Below are positions 8,476 to 17,313 of a stretch of DNA of 35,365 nt, one piece after another. The stretch is from NCBI GenBank assembly GCA_902806275.1, contig CADCVY010000079.1:1-35365 (forward strand), given 5' to 3'. The notes under the pieces are model-generated. The model did not search any database. It had not been told where the DNA came from and saw only the letters and a program-made list of their open reading frames with translations. The stretch comes from an uncultured Sphingomonas sp. GTDB lineage: Bacteria; Pseudomonadota; Alphaproteobacteria; Sphingomonadales; Sphingomonadaceae. Every line of letters begins with the position of its first letter. Position 1 is the first letter of the stretch. The position numbers were made by a program, and so were the translations under genes.

Positions 8476-9270
8476 GTGAGCAAACGGCTGAAAATCGCAT
8501 CCTGGAACATCAATTCGGTGCGCGCGCGCATGCCGATCATCGAGCGGCTGGTCGCGGAGCAGCAGCCGGATATCCTCTGTCTCCAGGAGACCAAGGCGCT
8601 TGACGACGTGTTCCCGGGCGACCTGTTCCGCCGCCACGGCTACAAGCATCAGCAGCTCAACGGGCAGCGCATGCACCATGGCGTTGCCATTCTCAGCCGG
8701 GTGCCGCTCGGGGACCCCGACCGGCACGACTGGCAGGACAATGGCGAAGCTCGCCATGTCGGCGCCCGGCTCGAATGCGGCATTCGCCTCGAGAACGTCT
8801 ACGTGCCTGCGGGTGGCGACATCCCCGACCGGACGCAAAACCCGAAGTTCGGCCAGAAGCTCGACTTCATCGAGCGCATGACGCGCTGGTCGGAGGAGCT
8901 TCGGGAGCCGACGATCATAGTTGGCGACTTCAATGTCGCGCCGCTGGAGTGCGACGTGTGGAGCCACAAGGCGTTGCTCGGCGTCGTCAGCCACACGCCG
9001 GTGGAGGTCGATGCGCTAACGCGAATGCAGCAGGCGCATGACTGGATCGACATCGGGCGCAAGTTCGTGCCGGCGCCAGAGCGCTGCTTCACCTGGTGGA
9101 GCTACCGCTCGCCCGACTTCACCAGGAACGACCGCGGCCGCCGGCTCGACCACATGTGGGCCTCGCCAGCACTGGCCGGCCACCTCGCCTCGCACCAGGT
9201 GCTGGAGCCCTGTCGGGCCTGGGAGCGGCCATCCGATCACGTGCCGCTAATCTGCGAGGTCCAGGTTTGA
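8476..9270 (+). CDS. xth: Exodeoxyribonuclease III (AP endonuclease family)
   Basis: The 264-residue product carries the exonuclease III / endonuclease-exonuclease-phosphatase motifs in order: ASWNINSVRAR (residues 8-18), LCLQETKALDD with the metal-binding Glu (about 35-45), VGDFNVAPLECDVW (about 153), and the C-terminal SDHVPLICEV with the catalytic Asp-His pair. These enzymes cut at abasic sites and degrade duplex DNA 3' to 5', acting in base excision repair. The GTG start at 8476 gives MSKRLKIASWNINS, the usual N-terminus. Its TGA stop overlaps the TTG start of ribA, so the two are translationally coupled. Confidence 0.95.
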   Translation: MSKRLKIASWNINSVRARMPIIERLVAEQQPDILCLQETKALDDVFPGDLFRRHGYKHQQLNGQRMHHGVAILSRVPLGDPDRHDWQDNGEARHVGARLECGIRLENVYVPAGGDIPDRTQNPKFGQKLDFIERMTRWSEELREPTIIVGDFNVAPLECDVWSHKALLGVVSHTPVEVDALTRMQQAHDWIDIGRKFVPAPERCFTWWSYRSPDFTRNDRGRRLDHMWASPALAGHLASHQVLEPCRAWERPSDHVPLICEVQV

Positions 9271-10319
9271 GCCATCAGAGCTCGACCCGCCGCGGAATCG
9301 CTGCGCTGCGGGCGGGACGCGCGGTGCGGATCGTGGGCGGAGACCCGATCACCGTGCTGCCAGTGGAAACCGCAACTCCGGAGCTGCTGGCGCTCCTCGA
9401 CCCGGCGAGCACCGCCAAGCTGCTGATCAGCGGAGAACGGGCGGCGGCGCTGTCCCTGGCCAATGTCCGCGAGGCCGCGGACCCGAGCCGGCCGGTGCTG
9501 ATCGACCGTGCACCCTGGCTCGACTCGCGAACCGCGCTCGAGCTTGCCGATCCCGGGCGCGATCTTGCCCGCCCGCCGGTCGGCCCGTTGCAGCCGCTGG
9601 CGGTTACCGCCGTTGAGCCGATGCAGGCGGCGCTGCAGCTGGCGCGCTTGGCCGGGCTGTTGCCGGCCTTGTGGCTGGTCCCAGAAGCAGATGCGGCAGC
9701 AGCCGTGGCGGCGGACGAGATTGCCCACGCCCAGCCGCAGGTCGAGCTGGTCGCCCGCGCCCGGTTACCGCTGCAGGGCATGCCGAGCACGCAGGTCGCT
9801 GCCTACCGCGCTCTTGGCGACGGGCAGGAGCATGCCGTCCTGCTGATCGGCGCATTTGGTGGCAAGCCGCCGCTGGTGCGGCTGCATAGCGAGTGCCTGA
9901 CTGGCGACGTGTTCGGCTCGCTCAAGTGCGATTGCGGGCCCCAGCTGCAAGCCGCGCTACGGATCATCGGCGATGCGGGCGGCGGGCTGTTGCTCTACCT
10001 GCGGCAGGAAGGGCGCGGCATCGGGCTCGGCAACAAGCTGCGCGCCTACAGCCTTCAGGATCGTGGTCTGGACACCGTCGATGCCAACCGCCGACTGGGG
10101 TTCGCGGACGATGAACGCCAATATGGGCATGCGGCGGCCATCCTGCGCGCGCTGGGGGCCGACCGGGTGCGGCTGCTCACCAACAATCCGAACAAGGTTG
10201 CCAGTCTGGAGCAAGCGGGGATCGAGGTTGTCGAGCGGGTCGCCCACCACATGCCGGCCAACCCCCACAATGCGCACTATCTCGCCACCAAGCGCCGCAA
10301 GAGCGGGCACCTGGCTTAG
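9267..10319 (+). CDS. ribA: GTP cyclohydrolase II with extra N-terminal domain
   Basis: The C-terminal half (about residues 165-350) is a complete GTP cyclohydrolase II: the zinc cysteines in HSECLTGDVFGSLKCDCG, RQEGRGIGLGNKLRAY and LLTNNPNK are all present. It opens the GTP ring in the first step of riboflavin synthesis. The first 160 residues start IAALRAGRAVRIVGGDP, which resembles the opening of DHBP synthase (RibB), but the acidic DDEDRENEGD loop needed for that activity is absent. This part looks like a degenerate RibB domain. The TTG at 9267 overlaps the xth stop (TTGA), has GAGG upstream and gives a better N-terminus than the track start at 9096, which runs inside xth. The stop shares TTAG with the convergent YggS gene. 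Confidence 0.92.
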   Translation: MSHQSSTRRGIAALRAGRAVRIVGGDPITVLPVETATPELLALLDPASTAKLLISGERAAALSLANVREAADPSRPVLIDRAPWLDSRTALELADPGRDLARPPVGPLQPLAVTAVEPMQAALQLARLAGLLPALWLVPEADAAAAVAADEIAHAQPQVELVARARLPLQGMPSTQVAAYRALGDGQEHAVLLIGAFGGKPPLVRLHSECLTGDVFGSLKCDCGPQLQAALRIIGDAGGGLLLYLRQEGRGIGLGNKLRAYSLQDRGLDTVDANRRLGFADDERQYGHAAAILRALGADRVRLLTNNPNKVASLEQAGIEVVERVAHHMPANPHNAHYLATKRRKSGHLA

Positions 10320-10972
10320 TCTTCGAACAGCGCGCTGCCGACCCGCACCGTGGTGGCGCCGAGCATGACCGCCGCCCGGTAGTCCGAGGACATGCCCATG
10401 CTGAGGCCGGTGACGCCATGACGGCGCGCGAGCTTGGCTAGCAAAGCGAAGTAGGGCGCAGGTTCCAGCCCGAGCGGCGGAATGCCCATCAGCCCGGCAA
10501 GAAGCAGCGGGGACGCGCGCACCCGCTGGACGAGGTCGCCGACGTCGGCAATGGCGCAGCCGCCCTTCTGCTCCTCCTCGCCGATGTTGACCTGGACATA
10601 GGCGGCCGGGAAGCGACCCGCCTTTACCGCCTCCTTCGACAGTACCTTGAGGAGCGATGGCCGGTCGAGCGAGTGGATGACGTCGAACAGCTGCACGGCC
10701 TGCGCCGCCTTGTTGGACTGCAGGCGCCCGATCGCGTGCAGGCGCACGTCCGAGTGGCTGGCGAGAAGGGGAGGCCATTTGGCGAGCGCCTCCTGAACCC
10801 GGTTCTCGCCGAAGTCGCGCTGCCCGGCATCGAGGAGCGGCGCGATAGCTTCGATCGGCCGGCCCTTGCTGATCGCGATGACGGTGATGTTTGCCGGGTC
10901 ACGCTGCCCCAGCTTTGCAGCGGAAGCTATGCCGGCAATAACCTGGCGCCGCCGCTCTCCCGCGTCTCCCAT
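10316..10972 (-). CDS. YggS-family pyridoxal 5'-phosphate homeostasis protein
   Basis: At 218 residues this is a single-domain alanine-racemase-like TIM barrel of the YggS/PROSC (PLPBP) family. The PLP lysine lies in IAISKGRP (Lys36, same position as in E. coli YggS), followed by FGENRVQEA, HAIGRLQSNK and SMGMSSDYRAAVMLGATTVRVGSALF, which bind the phosphate. The protein buffers free PLP and affects amino-acid metabolism; it is not an active racemase. It ends convergently with ribA, the two stop codons sharing TTAG, so neither gene has room for a terminator. Confidence 0.94.
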   Translation of the reverse strand: MGDAGERRRQVIAGIASAAKLGQRDPANITVIAISKGRPIEAIAPLLDAGQRDFGENRVQEALAKWPPLLASHSDVRLHAIGRLQSNKAAQAVQLFDVIHSLDRPSLLKVLSKEAVKAGRFPAAYVQVNIGEEEQKGGCAIADVGDLVQRVRASPLLLAGLMGIPPLGLEPAPYFALLAKLARRHGVTGLSMGMSSDYRAAVMLGATTVRVGSALFED

Positions 10973-11027
10973 GACAAGTGCTTATAGGTGCCGTCCTGCA
11001 CCCTCGCCAGACGGCGAAATCCCGCCC

Positions 11028-11747
11028 TTAGAACTTGAGCGCGGTGCCCACGTAAACGGCCTGGCTGTCGCGCCGCTCGTCGCGCAGGGCCGTGGCCCGA
11101 TCCCGCTCGACATTGTAGCGGACGCCGCCGGTCAGCGCCACGCGCCGCGACAGGGAGTAGGAGCCGCCGACATCGACTGAATATTTGTCGCCTTCGCGAA
11201 GGGCGGGGACAGGGTCGCCGTCCGGCCGGTCGGCGCCGACCGCGACTCGCCCGGTGGAGCGCTTAAGCGAGTAGCTGACGCCGACAACGGCGCTTTCGCG
11301 CCCGCCAAGCGCCGGAACCGCCGGCTTCACCTTGGCAACGTCGCCGGCAACGGCAAAGCGCCGCCAGCCGACCGCGACGCCGAGATTGTAGGTGGTAGGC
11401 GCCAAAGTAGTGACCGAAGCCGGAACCGCCGCCGCCACTTGACCATCAGGCGTGCGCACCGGAGCCGCGGCGCGCGCTCGAATGGCCACGCGCACTTGCG
11501 ACGGGCGGCCCTTGGCAGGAGCGGGAGTGAACTTGAAATCCGTCAGCGACGAACTGCGCCCGCCAAGCGCGGCCGCGAGCTTCGGATCGGCATTGGCCGG
11601 AGTGAAGGAAGCAATCGGGTCGAAGCTCAACGAAACAGCCGCTGGCCGCTTCTTGCTGCTTGCCGCGAACGCCGGAGTCAGCAACAGACCGCCCGCGGCA
11701 ATGGCCGCAAGCAGCTTGGCTTCCTTCCGTTTGAACGTCCTCGACAC
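11028..11747 (-). CDS. Uncharacterised exported beta-rich protein, porin-like
   Basis: I do not recognise a named family. The 239-residue product starts with a basic N-terminus and a signal peptide (AAIAAGGLLLTPAFAAS, cleavage near residue 29). The middle is Ala/Pro-rich and probably extended (about 35-115). From about 115 on, alternating hydrophobic strands recur (YNLGVAVGWRRFAVAGDVAK, SAVVGVSYSLKR, YSVDVGGSYSLSRRVALTGGVRYNVER) and the last residue is Phe (YVGTALKF). That is the usual C-terminal signature of an outer-membrane beta-barrel recognised by BamA. Only about six to eight strands can be seen. GTG 11747 has GGGAG nine bases upstream. It diverges from the DUF3576 lipoprotein gene across a 189-base region. 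Confidence 0.7.
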   Translation of the reverse strand: MSRTFKRKEAKLLAAIAAGGLLLTPAFAASSKKRPAAVSLSFDPIASFTPANADPKLAAALGGRSSSLTDFKFTPAPAKGRPSQVRVAIRARAAAPVRTPDGQVAAAVPASVTTLAPTTYNLGVAVGWRRFAVAGDVAKVKPAVPALGGRESAVVGVSYSLKRSTGRVAVGADRPDGDPVPALREGDKYSVDVGGSYSLSRRVALTGGVRYNVERDRATALRDERRDSQAVYVGTALKF

Positions 11748-11773
11748 GTCGACGAACTCCCTGTTCGTGAGTC

Positions 11774-11779
11774 GATATA
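11774..11779 (-). promoter_or_regulatory. Possible -10 element for the beta-rich protein gene
   Basis: TATATC on the minus strand lies 27 bases upstream of the GTG start. No convincing -35 accompanies it, so this is a weak call. Confidence 0.25.
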
Positions 11780-11806
11780 GTCTGCGGGGCTTGAAGGTTC
11801 CATAAC

Positions 11807-11820
11807 CCGAATCGATTCGG
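11807..11820. promoter_or_regulatory. 14-bp perfect palindrome in a divergent intergenic region
   Basis: CCGAATCGATTCGG is perfectly self-complementary. It lies between the divergent beta-rich protein and DUF3576 genes, where an operator could act on one or both. No T-run follows, so it is not a terminator. The binding protein, if any, is unknown. Confidence 0.35.
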
Positions 11821-11870
11821 TTGGCGGCTGTTGCCTGTTCACCACAGACTCGCCCCTGATCGGGACATGC

Positions 11871-11898
11871 TTGCGAGCGGCCCTTGACGATCTATAAG
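11871..11898 (+). promoter_or_regulatory. Possible promoter of the DUF3576-leuS gene set
   Basis: TTGCGA and TATAAG are separated by 16 bases and lie about 40 bases upstream of the DUF3576 ATG. A second TTGACG overlaps the spacer. Recognised by eye only. Confidence 0.35.
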
Positions 11899-11936
11899 CC
11901 GCTGGAGGCCCGAATGCCCGGGATCAAGGATCGCCG

Positions 11937-12371
11937 ATGAACCGTCTGCATACCACCGCCGCAGCTCTTTTGATCGTCGCCGTTGCGGCATCCGGCTGCG
12001 CCAGGAACCGGTCGATCCCGAACCGCTTGGCGCCGTCCCGCGCGACGGTGATTGGCGTCAACAGCTATCTGTGGCGGGCAGCGGTCGACACCGTGTCGTT
12101 CGCCCCCTTGCTTCAGGCCAATGCGACGTCCGGCGTCATCATCACCGACTGGTACGCCAATCCCAAGGCGCCCGGCGAGCGCGTCAAGCTGACGGTCGCC
12201 ATTCTTGACCAGGATCTTCGTGCCGACGCGCTGCGCGTCGCGGCATCGCGGCAGGTGAATCAGAATGGCGCATGGGTCGACGCACCGGTGGCGGCGGCGA
12301 CGGTCCAGAAGCTTGAGGACATCATCCTGACCCGGGCCCGCGACCTTCGCCGCGCCGCGATCGCGGGATAA
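11937..12371 (+). CDS. DUF3576 domain lipoprotein
   Basis: The 144-residue protein begins with a lipoprotein signal peptide ending in the lipobox VAASGC (Cys near residue 21), so the mature protein is predicted to be lipid-anchored. The rest, with [21 protein letters not shown] and [33 protein letters not shown], matches the DUF3576 family common in Alphaproteobacteria. Family function is not established. AAGGA lies six bases before the ATG. The gene ends ten bases before leuS and is probably transcribed with it. Relatives often sit beside leuS-lptE, which suggests an envelope role (inference). Confidence 0.88.
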   Translation: MNRLHTTAAALLIVAVAASGCARNRSIPNRLAPSRATVIGVNSYLWRAAVDTVSFAPLLQANATSGVIITDWYANPKAPGERVKLTVAILDQDLRADALRVAASRQVNQNGAWVDAPVAAATVQKLEDIILTRARDLRRAAIAG

Positions 12372-12381
12372 CCTGAGGGCA

Positions 12382-14901
12382 ATGACGGGCCGTTTCGACC
12401 CGAGCCAGGCCGACCGCCGCTGGCAAGCGCGCTGGGAAGACGAGCGCACGTTCGAAGCGAATAGCACCAGCAGCAAGCCCAAGACTTACGTGCTGGAGAT
12501 GTTTCCCTATCCGTCGGGGCGCATCCACATGGGCCACGTGCGCAATTATACGATGGGCGACGTCATCGCCCGCTATCGCCGCATGCAGGGGCACGAGGTG
12601 CTCCACCCGATGGGTTGGGACGCGTTCGGCATGCCGGCCGAAAATGCCGCAATGGAGCGCAAGGTGCACCCGGGCCAGTGGACCTGGGCCAACATCGCCA
12701 CCATGCGTCGGCAGCTCAAGCAGCTCGGCTTCGCGCTCGACTGGTCGAGGGAGCTCGCGACGTGCGACCCCTCTTATTATGGCCACGAGCAGGCGCTGTT
12801 CATCGACCTGTTCAATGCGGGCCTCGTCTATCGCAAGGAGAGCGAGGTCAACTGGGACCCGGTCGACATGACCGTGCTCGCCAACGAGCAGGTCATCGAC
12901 GGCAAGGGCTGGCGATCCGGCGCGCCGGTGGAGCGCCGCAAGCTCAGCCAATGGTTCCTCAAGATCACCGACTTCGCCGAGCATTTGCTCGAGGGCCTCG
13001 CGACACTCGACCATTGGCCCGACAAGGTCCGGCTGATGCAGGAGAATTGGATCGGCAAGAGCCGGGGCCTGAAGTTCCGCTTTCGCTTGGTCGAGCCGAC
13101 CGCGGAGACGTCCGAGATCGAAGTGTTCACGACCCGCCCCGACACGATTTTCGGCGCGAGCTTCGTTGCGGTCTCGCCGGAACATCCGATCGCGCTCGGC
13201 CTTGCCGCCCGCCCGGACGCCGCCGAGTTCATTCGCCGCTGCAAGGCCGGCGGCACCACCGCGGCCGAACTGGAAACGCAGGAGAAGCTAGGGTTCGACA
13301 CCGGGCTCGAGGTCGCCCACCCGCTCGATCCCGATTGGCGGCTGCCGGTCTACATCGCGAACTTCGTGCTGATGGACTACGGCAGCGGCGCGATCTTCGG
13401 CGTGCCCGGCCACGACCAACGCGATTTCGAGTTCGCCACCAAGTACAAGCTGCCGATCCCCCGTGTCGTGGCGCCGAGTGTGGCGGAAGCTTCAGCGCCC
13501 ATCGGCAGCGAAGCCGATGTCGGCCACGGCATCGCAGTGAACTCGCGCTTCCTTGACGGAATGATCACCGAAGCGGCAGCCGCGGAAGTGATCCGCCGGG
13601 CCGAGAGCGCCGGCTGGGGCGAAGGCACCGTTGCCTGGCGGCTGCGCGATTGGGGCGTTTCGCGGCAGCGCTACTGGGGGACGCCCATTCCCATCATCCA
13701 CTGCCAAGGCTGCGGACCCGTGCCGGTGCCAAGCGGCCGGCTGCCGGTCACCCTCCCCGAGGACGTCAGCTTCGACGTGCCGGGCAACCCGCTCGACCGA
13801 CACCCGACGTGGAAACACGTGGGTTGCCCGTCCTGCGGGGCTGCGGCGGTGCGCGAGACCGACACGCTCGATACCTTTGTCGACAGCAGCTGGTACTTCA
13901 TCCGCTTCGCCAGCCAGCCGGCCGACCGGCCGTTCGACCGCGCGGAAGCCGAAGCCTGGCTGCCGGTCGCTCAATATATCGGCGGCGTCGAGCACGCCAT
14001 CCTGCACCTGCTCTATGCCCGCTTCTGGACGCGCGCGCTCCAGCGTATCGGCCGCATTGGCGTCGCGGAGCCGTTCAAGGGCCTATTCACCCAGGGCATG
14101 GTCACGCACGAGACCTATCGCGCCGGCGACGGCAGCTGGCTGAGCCCGGACGAGGTGCGCCGCGATGGCGACGATTACGTACAAATCGCCACCGGGCAGC
14201 CAGTGGCGCTCGGCCGCGTCGAGAAAATGTCCAAGTCGAAGCGCAACACCATCGATCCGGAGCCGATCCTCGAAAAATACGGCGCCGACGCAGTGCGCTG
14301 GTTCATGCTTTCCGACAGTCCGCCCGAGCGCGACTTGGAATGGTCCGAGGCCGGCATCGAGGGTGCCTCGCGTTTCGTGCAGCGGGTATGGCGGCTGGCG
14401 ACGGCTTCCGCGGCGCATAGCGAGCGCGAGGATGACGGCTTCGAGCGCAAACTTCACCGGACGATCGCCGCCGTGGGGGAGGCAATCGAAGGCCTGCAGT
14501 TCAACAAGGCCGTCGCGCAGCTCTACGAACTGGTCAGCGCCGTTGAGAAAGCGCCGCCTTCGGCCTCCCGCGCGCAGGCAGTGCGGATATTGGTGTTGCT
14601 GGTGGCCCCCATGGCGCCGCACCTCGCCGAGGAAGCCTGGGCGCACCTAGGCGAGCAGGGCATGGTCGCCGATGCGCCGTGGCCCACCTTTGACTCGTCG
14701 CTGATGGTCGATGAGCAGGTGACCCTTGCGGTGCAGGTCAACGGCAAGCTCCGCGACACCCTCAACGCGCCGCGTGGGCTCGACCGGGCCGCTGCGGAGG
14801 CGCTCGCTCTCGCTTCCGACAAGGTCCAGCGGCAGCTCGACGGGGCGATGCCGCGCAAGGTGATTGTCGTGCCCGACCGGCTGGTCAATATCGTCGCCTG
14901 A
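12382..14901 (+). CDS. leuS: Leucyl-tRNA synthetase
   Basis: The 839-residue class I synthetase is full length. The HIGH motif appears as [11 protein letters not shown] (about residues 42-52) and the second ATP motif as KMSKSK (about 615). The CP1 editing domain carries [13 protein letters not shown] and [19 protein letters not shown], with the conserved Asp that guards against norvaline and isoleucine mischarging. The usual eubacterial C-terminal anticodon-binding helices and tail ([12 protein letters not shown]) are present. The enzyme charges tRNA-Leu in the cytoplasm. The stop overlaps the lptE start as TGATG, making a leuS-lptE-holA operon. Confidence 0.98.
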   Translation: MTGRFDPSQADRRWQARWEDERTFEANSTSSKPKTYVLEMFPYPSGRIHMGHVRNYTMGDVIARYRRMQGHEVLHPMGWDAFGMPAENAAMERKVHPGQWTWANIATMRRQLKQLGFALDWSRELATCDPSYYGHEQALFIDLFNAGLVYRKESEVNWDPVDMTVLANEQVIDGKGWRSGAPVERRKLSQWFLKITDFAEHLLEGLATLDHWPDKVRLMQENWIGKSRGLKFRFRLVEPTAETSEIEVFTTRPDTIFGASFVAVSPEHPIALGLAARPDAAEFIRRCKAGGTTAAELETQEKLGFDTGLEVAHPLDPDWRLPVYIANFVLMDYGSGAIFGVPGHDQRDFEFATKYKLPIPRVVAPSVAEASAPIGSEADVGHGIAVNSRFLDGMITEAAAAEVIRRAESAGWGEGTVAWRLRDWGVSRQRYWGTPIPIIHCQGCGPVPVPSGRLPVTLPEDVSFDVPGNPLDRHPTWKHVGCPSCGAAAVRETDTLDTFVDSSWYFIRFASQPADRPFDRAEAEAWLPVAQYIGGVEHAILHLLYARFWTRALQRIGRIGVAEPFKGLFTQGMVTHETYRAGDGSWLSPDEVRRDGDDYVQIATGQPVALGRVEKMSKSKRNTIDPEPILEKYGADAVRWFMLSDSPPERDLEWSEAGIEGASRFVQRVWRLATASAAHSEREDDGFERKLHRTIAAVGEAIEGLQFNKAVAQLYELVSAVEKAPPSASRAQAVRILVLLVAPMAPHLAEEAWAHLGEQGMVADAPWPTFDSSLMVDEQVTLAVQVNGKLRDTLNAPRGLDRAAAEALALASDKVQRQLDGAMPRKVIVVPDRLVNIVA

Positions 14902-15398
14902 TGCGCGCCGCCGCCGTCTTTCTAGCTGCTTTTGCTTTGGCCGGATGCGGGTTGCGCCCGCTCTATGGCGATGGCGCCGCGAGCCCGGTCGCCGCAACGC
15001 TCCGAGCCGTCCAGGTCGGTCCGATCGAAGGTCAGGCCGGCTGGTTGGTCCGAACCAAGCTGATGGACCGGCTCGGTGCGGCAGGCGAGGCCAGCCCGGC
15101 GTACCGCCTCGACATCGTGCTCGACGACGATATCACCGCATTCGGCATCCGACGCGATCGCGCCGCGACCCGCGAGCGACGTACTCTGCGCGCGCGCTAT
15201 CAGTTGGTAAGCATCGCCACCGGCCAAGTGGTGCTGGACGCGACTGCCGGGTCCGACGCCGGCATCGACATCGTCGGCTCGGAATATGCAACCGTCGCGG
15301 CGGAGCAAACCGCCCTTGAGCATCTGGCCGAGATTCTGGCGGACCAGGTCGTTGCCCGGGTCGGCCTGTACGCGGCCCGGACCGGCGCCCCACAGTGA
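14901..15398 (+). CDS. lptE: LPS-assembly lipoprotein LptE
   Basis: The 165-residue product has a lipoprotein signal with lipobox ALAGC (Cys at about 16), followed by GLRPLYG, the classic opening of LptE in Proteobacteria. LptE plugs the LptD barrel and helps insert lipopolysaccharide in the outer membrane. The remaining sequence alternates strands and helices as in the family (YRLDIVLDDD, RERRTLRARYQLVS, AEQTALEHLAEILADQVVARV). The start overlaps the leuS stop by one base and the stop overlaps the GTG start of holA, so translation is coupled through the operon. Confidence 0.92.
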   Translation: MRAAAVFLAAFALAGCGLRPLYGDGAASPVAATLRAVQVGPIEGQAGWLVRTKLMDRLGAAGEASPAYRLDIVLDDDITAFGIRRDRAATRERRTLRARYQLVSIATGQVVLDATAGSDAGIDIVGSEYATVAAEQTALEHLAEILADQVVARVGLYAARTGAPQ

Positions 15399-16411
15399 AG
15401 GCGGCGAAGGCGGGCATCGGCCGCGCGGTCGACCGGCCCAGTCCCGACATCCGCTTCTACCTGTTCCACGGTCCTGACGAGGCGCAGTCGCGCGCGCTGG
15501 GAGACCGGCTGCTGCAGAGCCTGGCGGCCGAGCGGTTCATTGTTGCGTCGGGCGCGGTGAAGACGGACCCGGCTGCGTTGGTGGATGAGGCTGGGGCGAT
15601 GAGCCTGTTCGGTGGCAAGCGCGCGATCTGGGTCGAGCCGGCGCGCGAGGAAGTGTTCGCGGGCGTCGAGGCCTTGCTGCAGGCACCCGCCGCCGAGAGC
15701 CCGGTGATCGCCATTGCCGGCGCGCTGCCCAAGAGTTCGGCTTTGCTGAAGCTCGCCGAGAGCTCGCCGGCCGCGCTCGCATTTGCCGCTTACGTTCCCG
15801 AAGGCGCGGATGCGCAGCGGATGGTAATCGACGTCGGGCGACGGTTCGGTCTGAAGATCGCTCCGCCAGTGGCGGCGCGGCTTGCGGAGGCATGCGGTAA
15901 CGACCAGGCGGTCGCCGCCCAGGAGCTGCAGAAGCTGGCGCTGTACATCGACGCATCGCCGCAGGGCCCGCGTGAGCTCGATGACGGGGCGGTGGACGCC
16001 GTCGGCGCCGAACTGGAGGGCAGCGACTTGCCGCGCTTGGCAGACCTGGCGTTGGCAGGGGAGGTCGGGGAACTTGCCGACGAGCTGGCGCGGCTGCCCG
16101 GCGCCGCCGAGGCCATCCCGATCGTCCGCGCACTGCATCGGCGCTTGCTGATGCTGGCGCCGGCGCTAGCTCGGATCGAACGCGGCGAGCGGCCGGATGC
16201 CGTCATGACGGCACTTGGCAAGTCACTGTTCTGGAAGGACAAAGCGCTTTTCGGAAAACTTCTTGCACTGTGGGACGCCAAAGGTCTCGCGCGGATTACC
16301 GAGCGCGCCGGCCAGCTCGAACGCGGGCTGCTGTTCAGCCCGGCCCCCGACCGAGAAGCGCTAGGCGAGGAGTTGCTTTCGATCGCGCGCGCAGCACGCG
16401 GGCGCTGCTAG
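15395..16411 (+). CDS. holA: DNA polymerase III subunit delta
   Basis: The 338-residue protein matches HolA: YLFHGPDEAQSRALGDRLL near the N-terminus replaces a Walker motif, as delta does not bind ATP. The middle carries a AAA-like fold (SLFGGKRAIWVEP; NDQAVAAQELQKLALYID), and the C-terminal collar domain includes PIVRALHRRLLMLAPALARIERG. Delta opens the beta sliding clamp within the clamp loader. The GTG start overlaps the lptE stop (GTGA). Its TAG stop shares CTAG with the convergent parB stop, so leftward and rightward transcripts must meet here without a visible terminator. Confidence 0.93.
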   Translation: MKAAKAGIGRAVDRPSPDIRFYLFHGPDEAQSRALGDRLLQSLAAERFIVASGAVKTDPAALVDEAGAMSLFGGKRAIWVEPAREEVFAGVEALLQAPAAESPVIAIAGALPKSSALLKLAESSPAALAFAAYVPEGADAQRMVIDVGRRFGLKIAPPVAARLAEACGNDQAVAAQELQKLALYIDASPQGPRELDDGAVDAVGAELEGSDLPRLADLALAGEVGELADELARLPGAAEAIPIVRALHRRLLMLAPALARIERGERPDAVMTALGKSLFWKDKALFGKLLALWDAKGLARITERAGQLERGLLFSPAPDREALGEELLSIARAARGRC

Positions 16412-17313
16412 ATTGGTTCGCCGCTCAGTCGCTGACAGATCATGTCGAGCTGGTCGAGGCTGGAATAACTCAATGTCACCGCCCCACCCTCGCCGTGATG
16501 GGCGACCTGCACCTTGAGGCCAAGCATGTCGCCGAGTTGCCGCTCAAGCGCAGCAAGATCCGGATCGATCGTCTTGTAGTTTCGCGCGCTTCCCCGGGCG
16601 ATGTCGCTACCGGGCCCCGGCAGGACCTTTTCGCGGCGCGCGCGCGCCTCCGTCTGCCGAACTGAGAGCCCCCTGTCGACGATCTCGCGGGTCAGCAACT
16701 CGGGGTCTTCGGCCGCGGCAACAGCACGTGCATGCCCCATGCTGATATCGCCTCGCAATAGCGATTGTCTAACGAACTCGGGAAGTTCAAGCAGTCTCAA
16801 TAAATTAGCAATGTGGCTACGCGATTTGTGGACGATCCGACCGACCTCTTCCTGCGTGTGGCCGTGGCGTTCGATCAGCTGCCTATAGCCGTCCGCCTCT
16901 TCGATGGCATTGAGATCCTGACGTTGGATGTTCTCGATGAGCGCCAGTTCGGCGGTGGTTGCTTCGTCGATTTCCCGGACGATAGCTGGGATCGAATGGA
17001 GCCGAGCCCGCTGCGCCGCACGCCAGCGCCGTTCGCCGGCGATGATCTGGTACCCGTCGCCATCGGGTCGGAGCAAGATCGGCTGGAGCACGCCGCGTTG
17101 CCCGATGGATTCGGCGAGCTCGTCGATGGCCGCCTCGTCGAAATGCACCCGCGGCTGGTTTGGGTTGGGCCGGATGCGCGCCACCTCGATTTCGCTGACT
17201 CCGCCCCGCGGTGGCAGAGACTTGGCTGCACCGGGAGTCGCCGGCCGCGCCGCCGCCTCGCCGAGTAGAGCCGACAGACCCATGCCTAGCCCCTTCGGCT
17301 TGTCGGCGCTCAC
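16408..17313 (-). CDS. parB: Chromosome-partitioning protein ParB
   Basis: The 301-residue protein has the chromosomal ParB layout: an N-terminal tail with GLGMGLSALLG that contacts ParA, a CTPase/ParB domain with NPNQPRVHFDE and GERRWRAAQRA (about residues 93-103), the KorB-like helix-turn-helix (TQEEVGRIVHKSRSHIANLLRLLELP, about 153-178) that reads parS, and a C-terminal dimer domain. ParB loads on parS as a CTP-switch clamp and spreads to form the centromere complex. The GTG start overlaps the parA stop (GTGA). Three parS-like sites lie 0.8-3.1 kb upstream of the gene. Confidence 0.97.
   Translation of the reverse strand: MSADKPKGLGMGLSALLGEAAARPATPGAAKSLPPRGGVSEIEVARIRPNPNQPRVHFDEAAIDELAESIGQRGVLQPILLRPDGDGYQIIAGERRWRAAQRARLHSIPAIVREIDEATTAELALIENIQRQDLNAIEEADGYRQLIERHGHTQEEVGRIVHKSRSHIANLLRLLELPEFVRQSLLRGDISMGHARAVAAAEDPELLTREIVDRGLSVRQTEARARREKVLPGPGSDIARGSARNYKTIDPDLAALERQLGDMLGLKVQVAHHGEGGAVTLSYSSLDQLDMICQRLSGEPI

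Noticed and set aside
9096-9266. Upstream extension of the ribA reading frame
   Set aside because: It overlaps xth in another frame and adds Arg/Pro-rich sequence; the TTG at 9267, overlapping the xth stop, is the better start.
13816-13821. CACGTG in leuS (also at 9238, 12535 and 18762) as parS candidates
   Set aside because: The flanks lack the GTTNC/GNAAC arms, so only the hexamer matches by chance.
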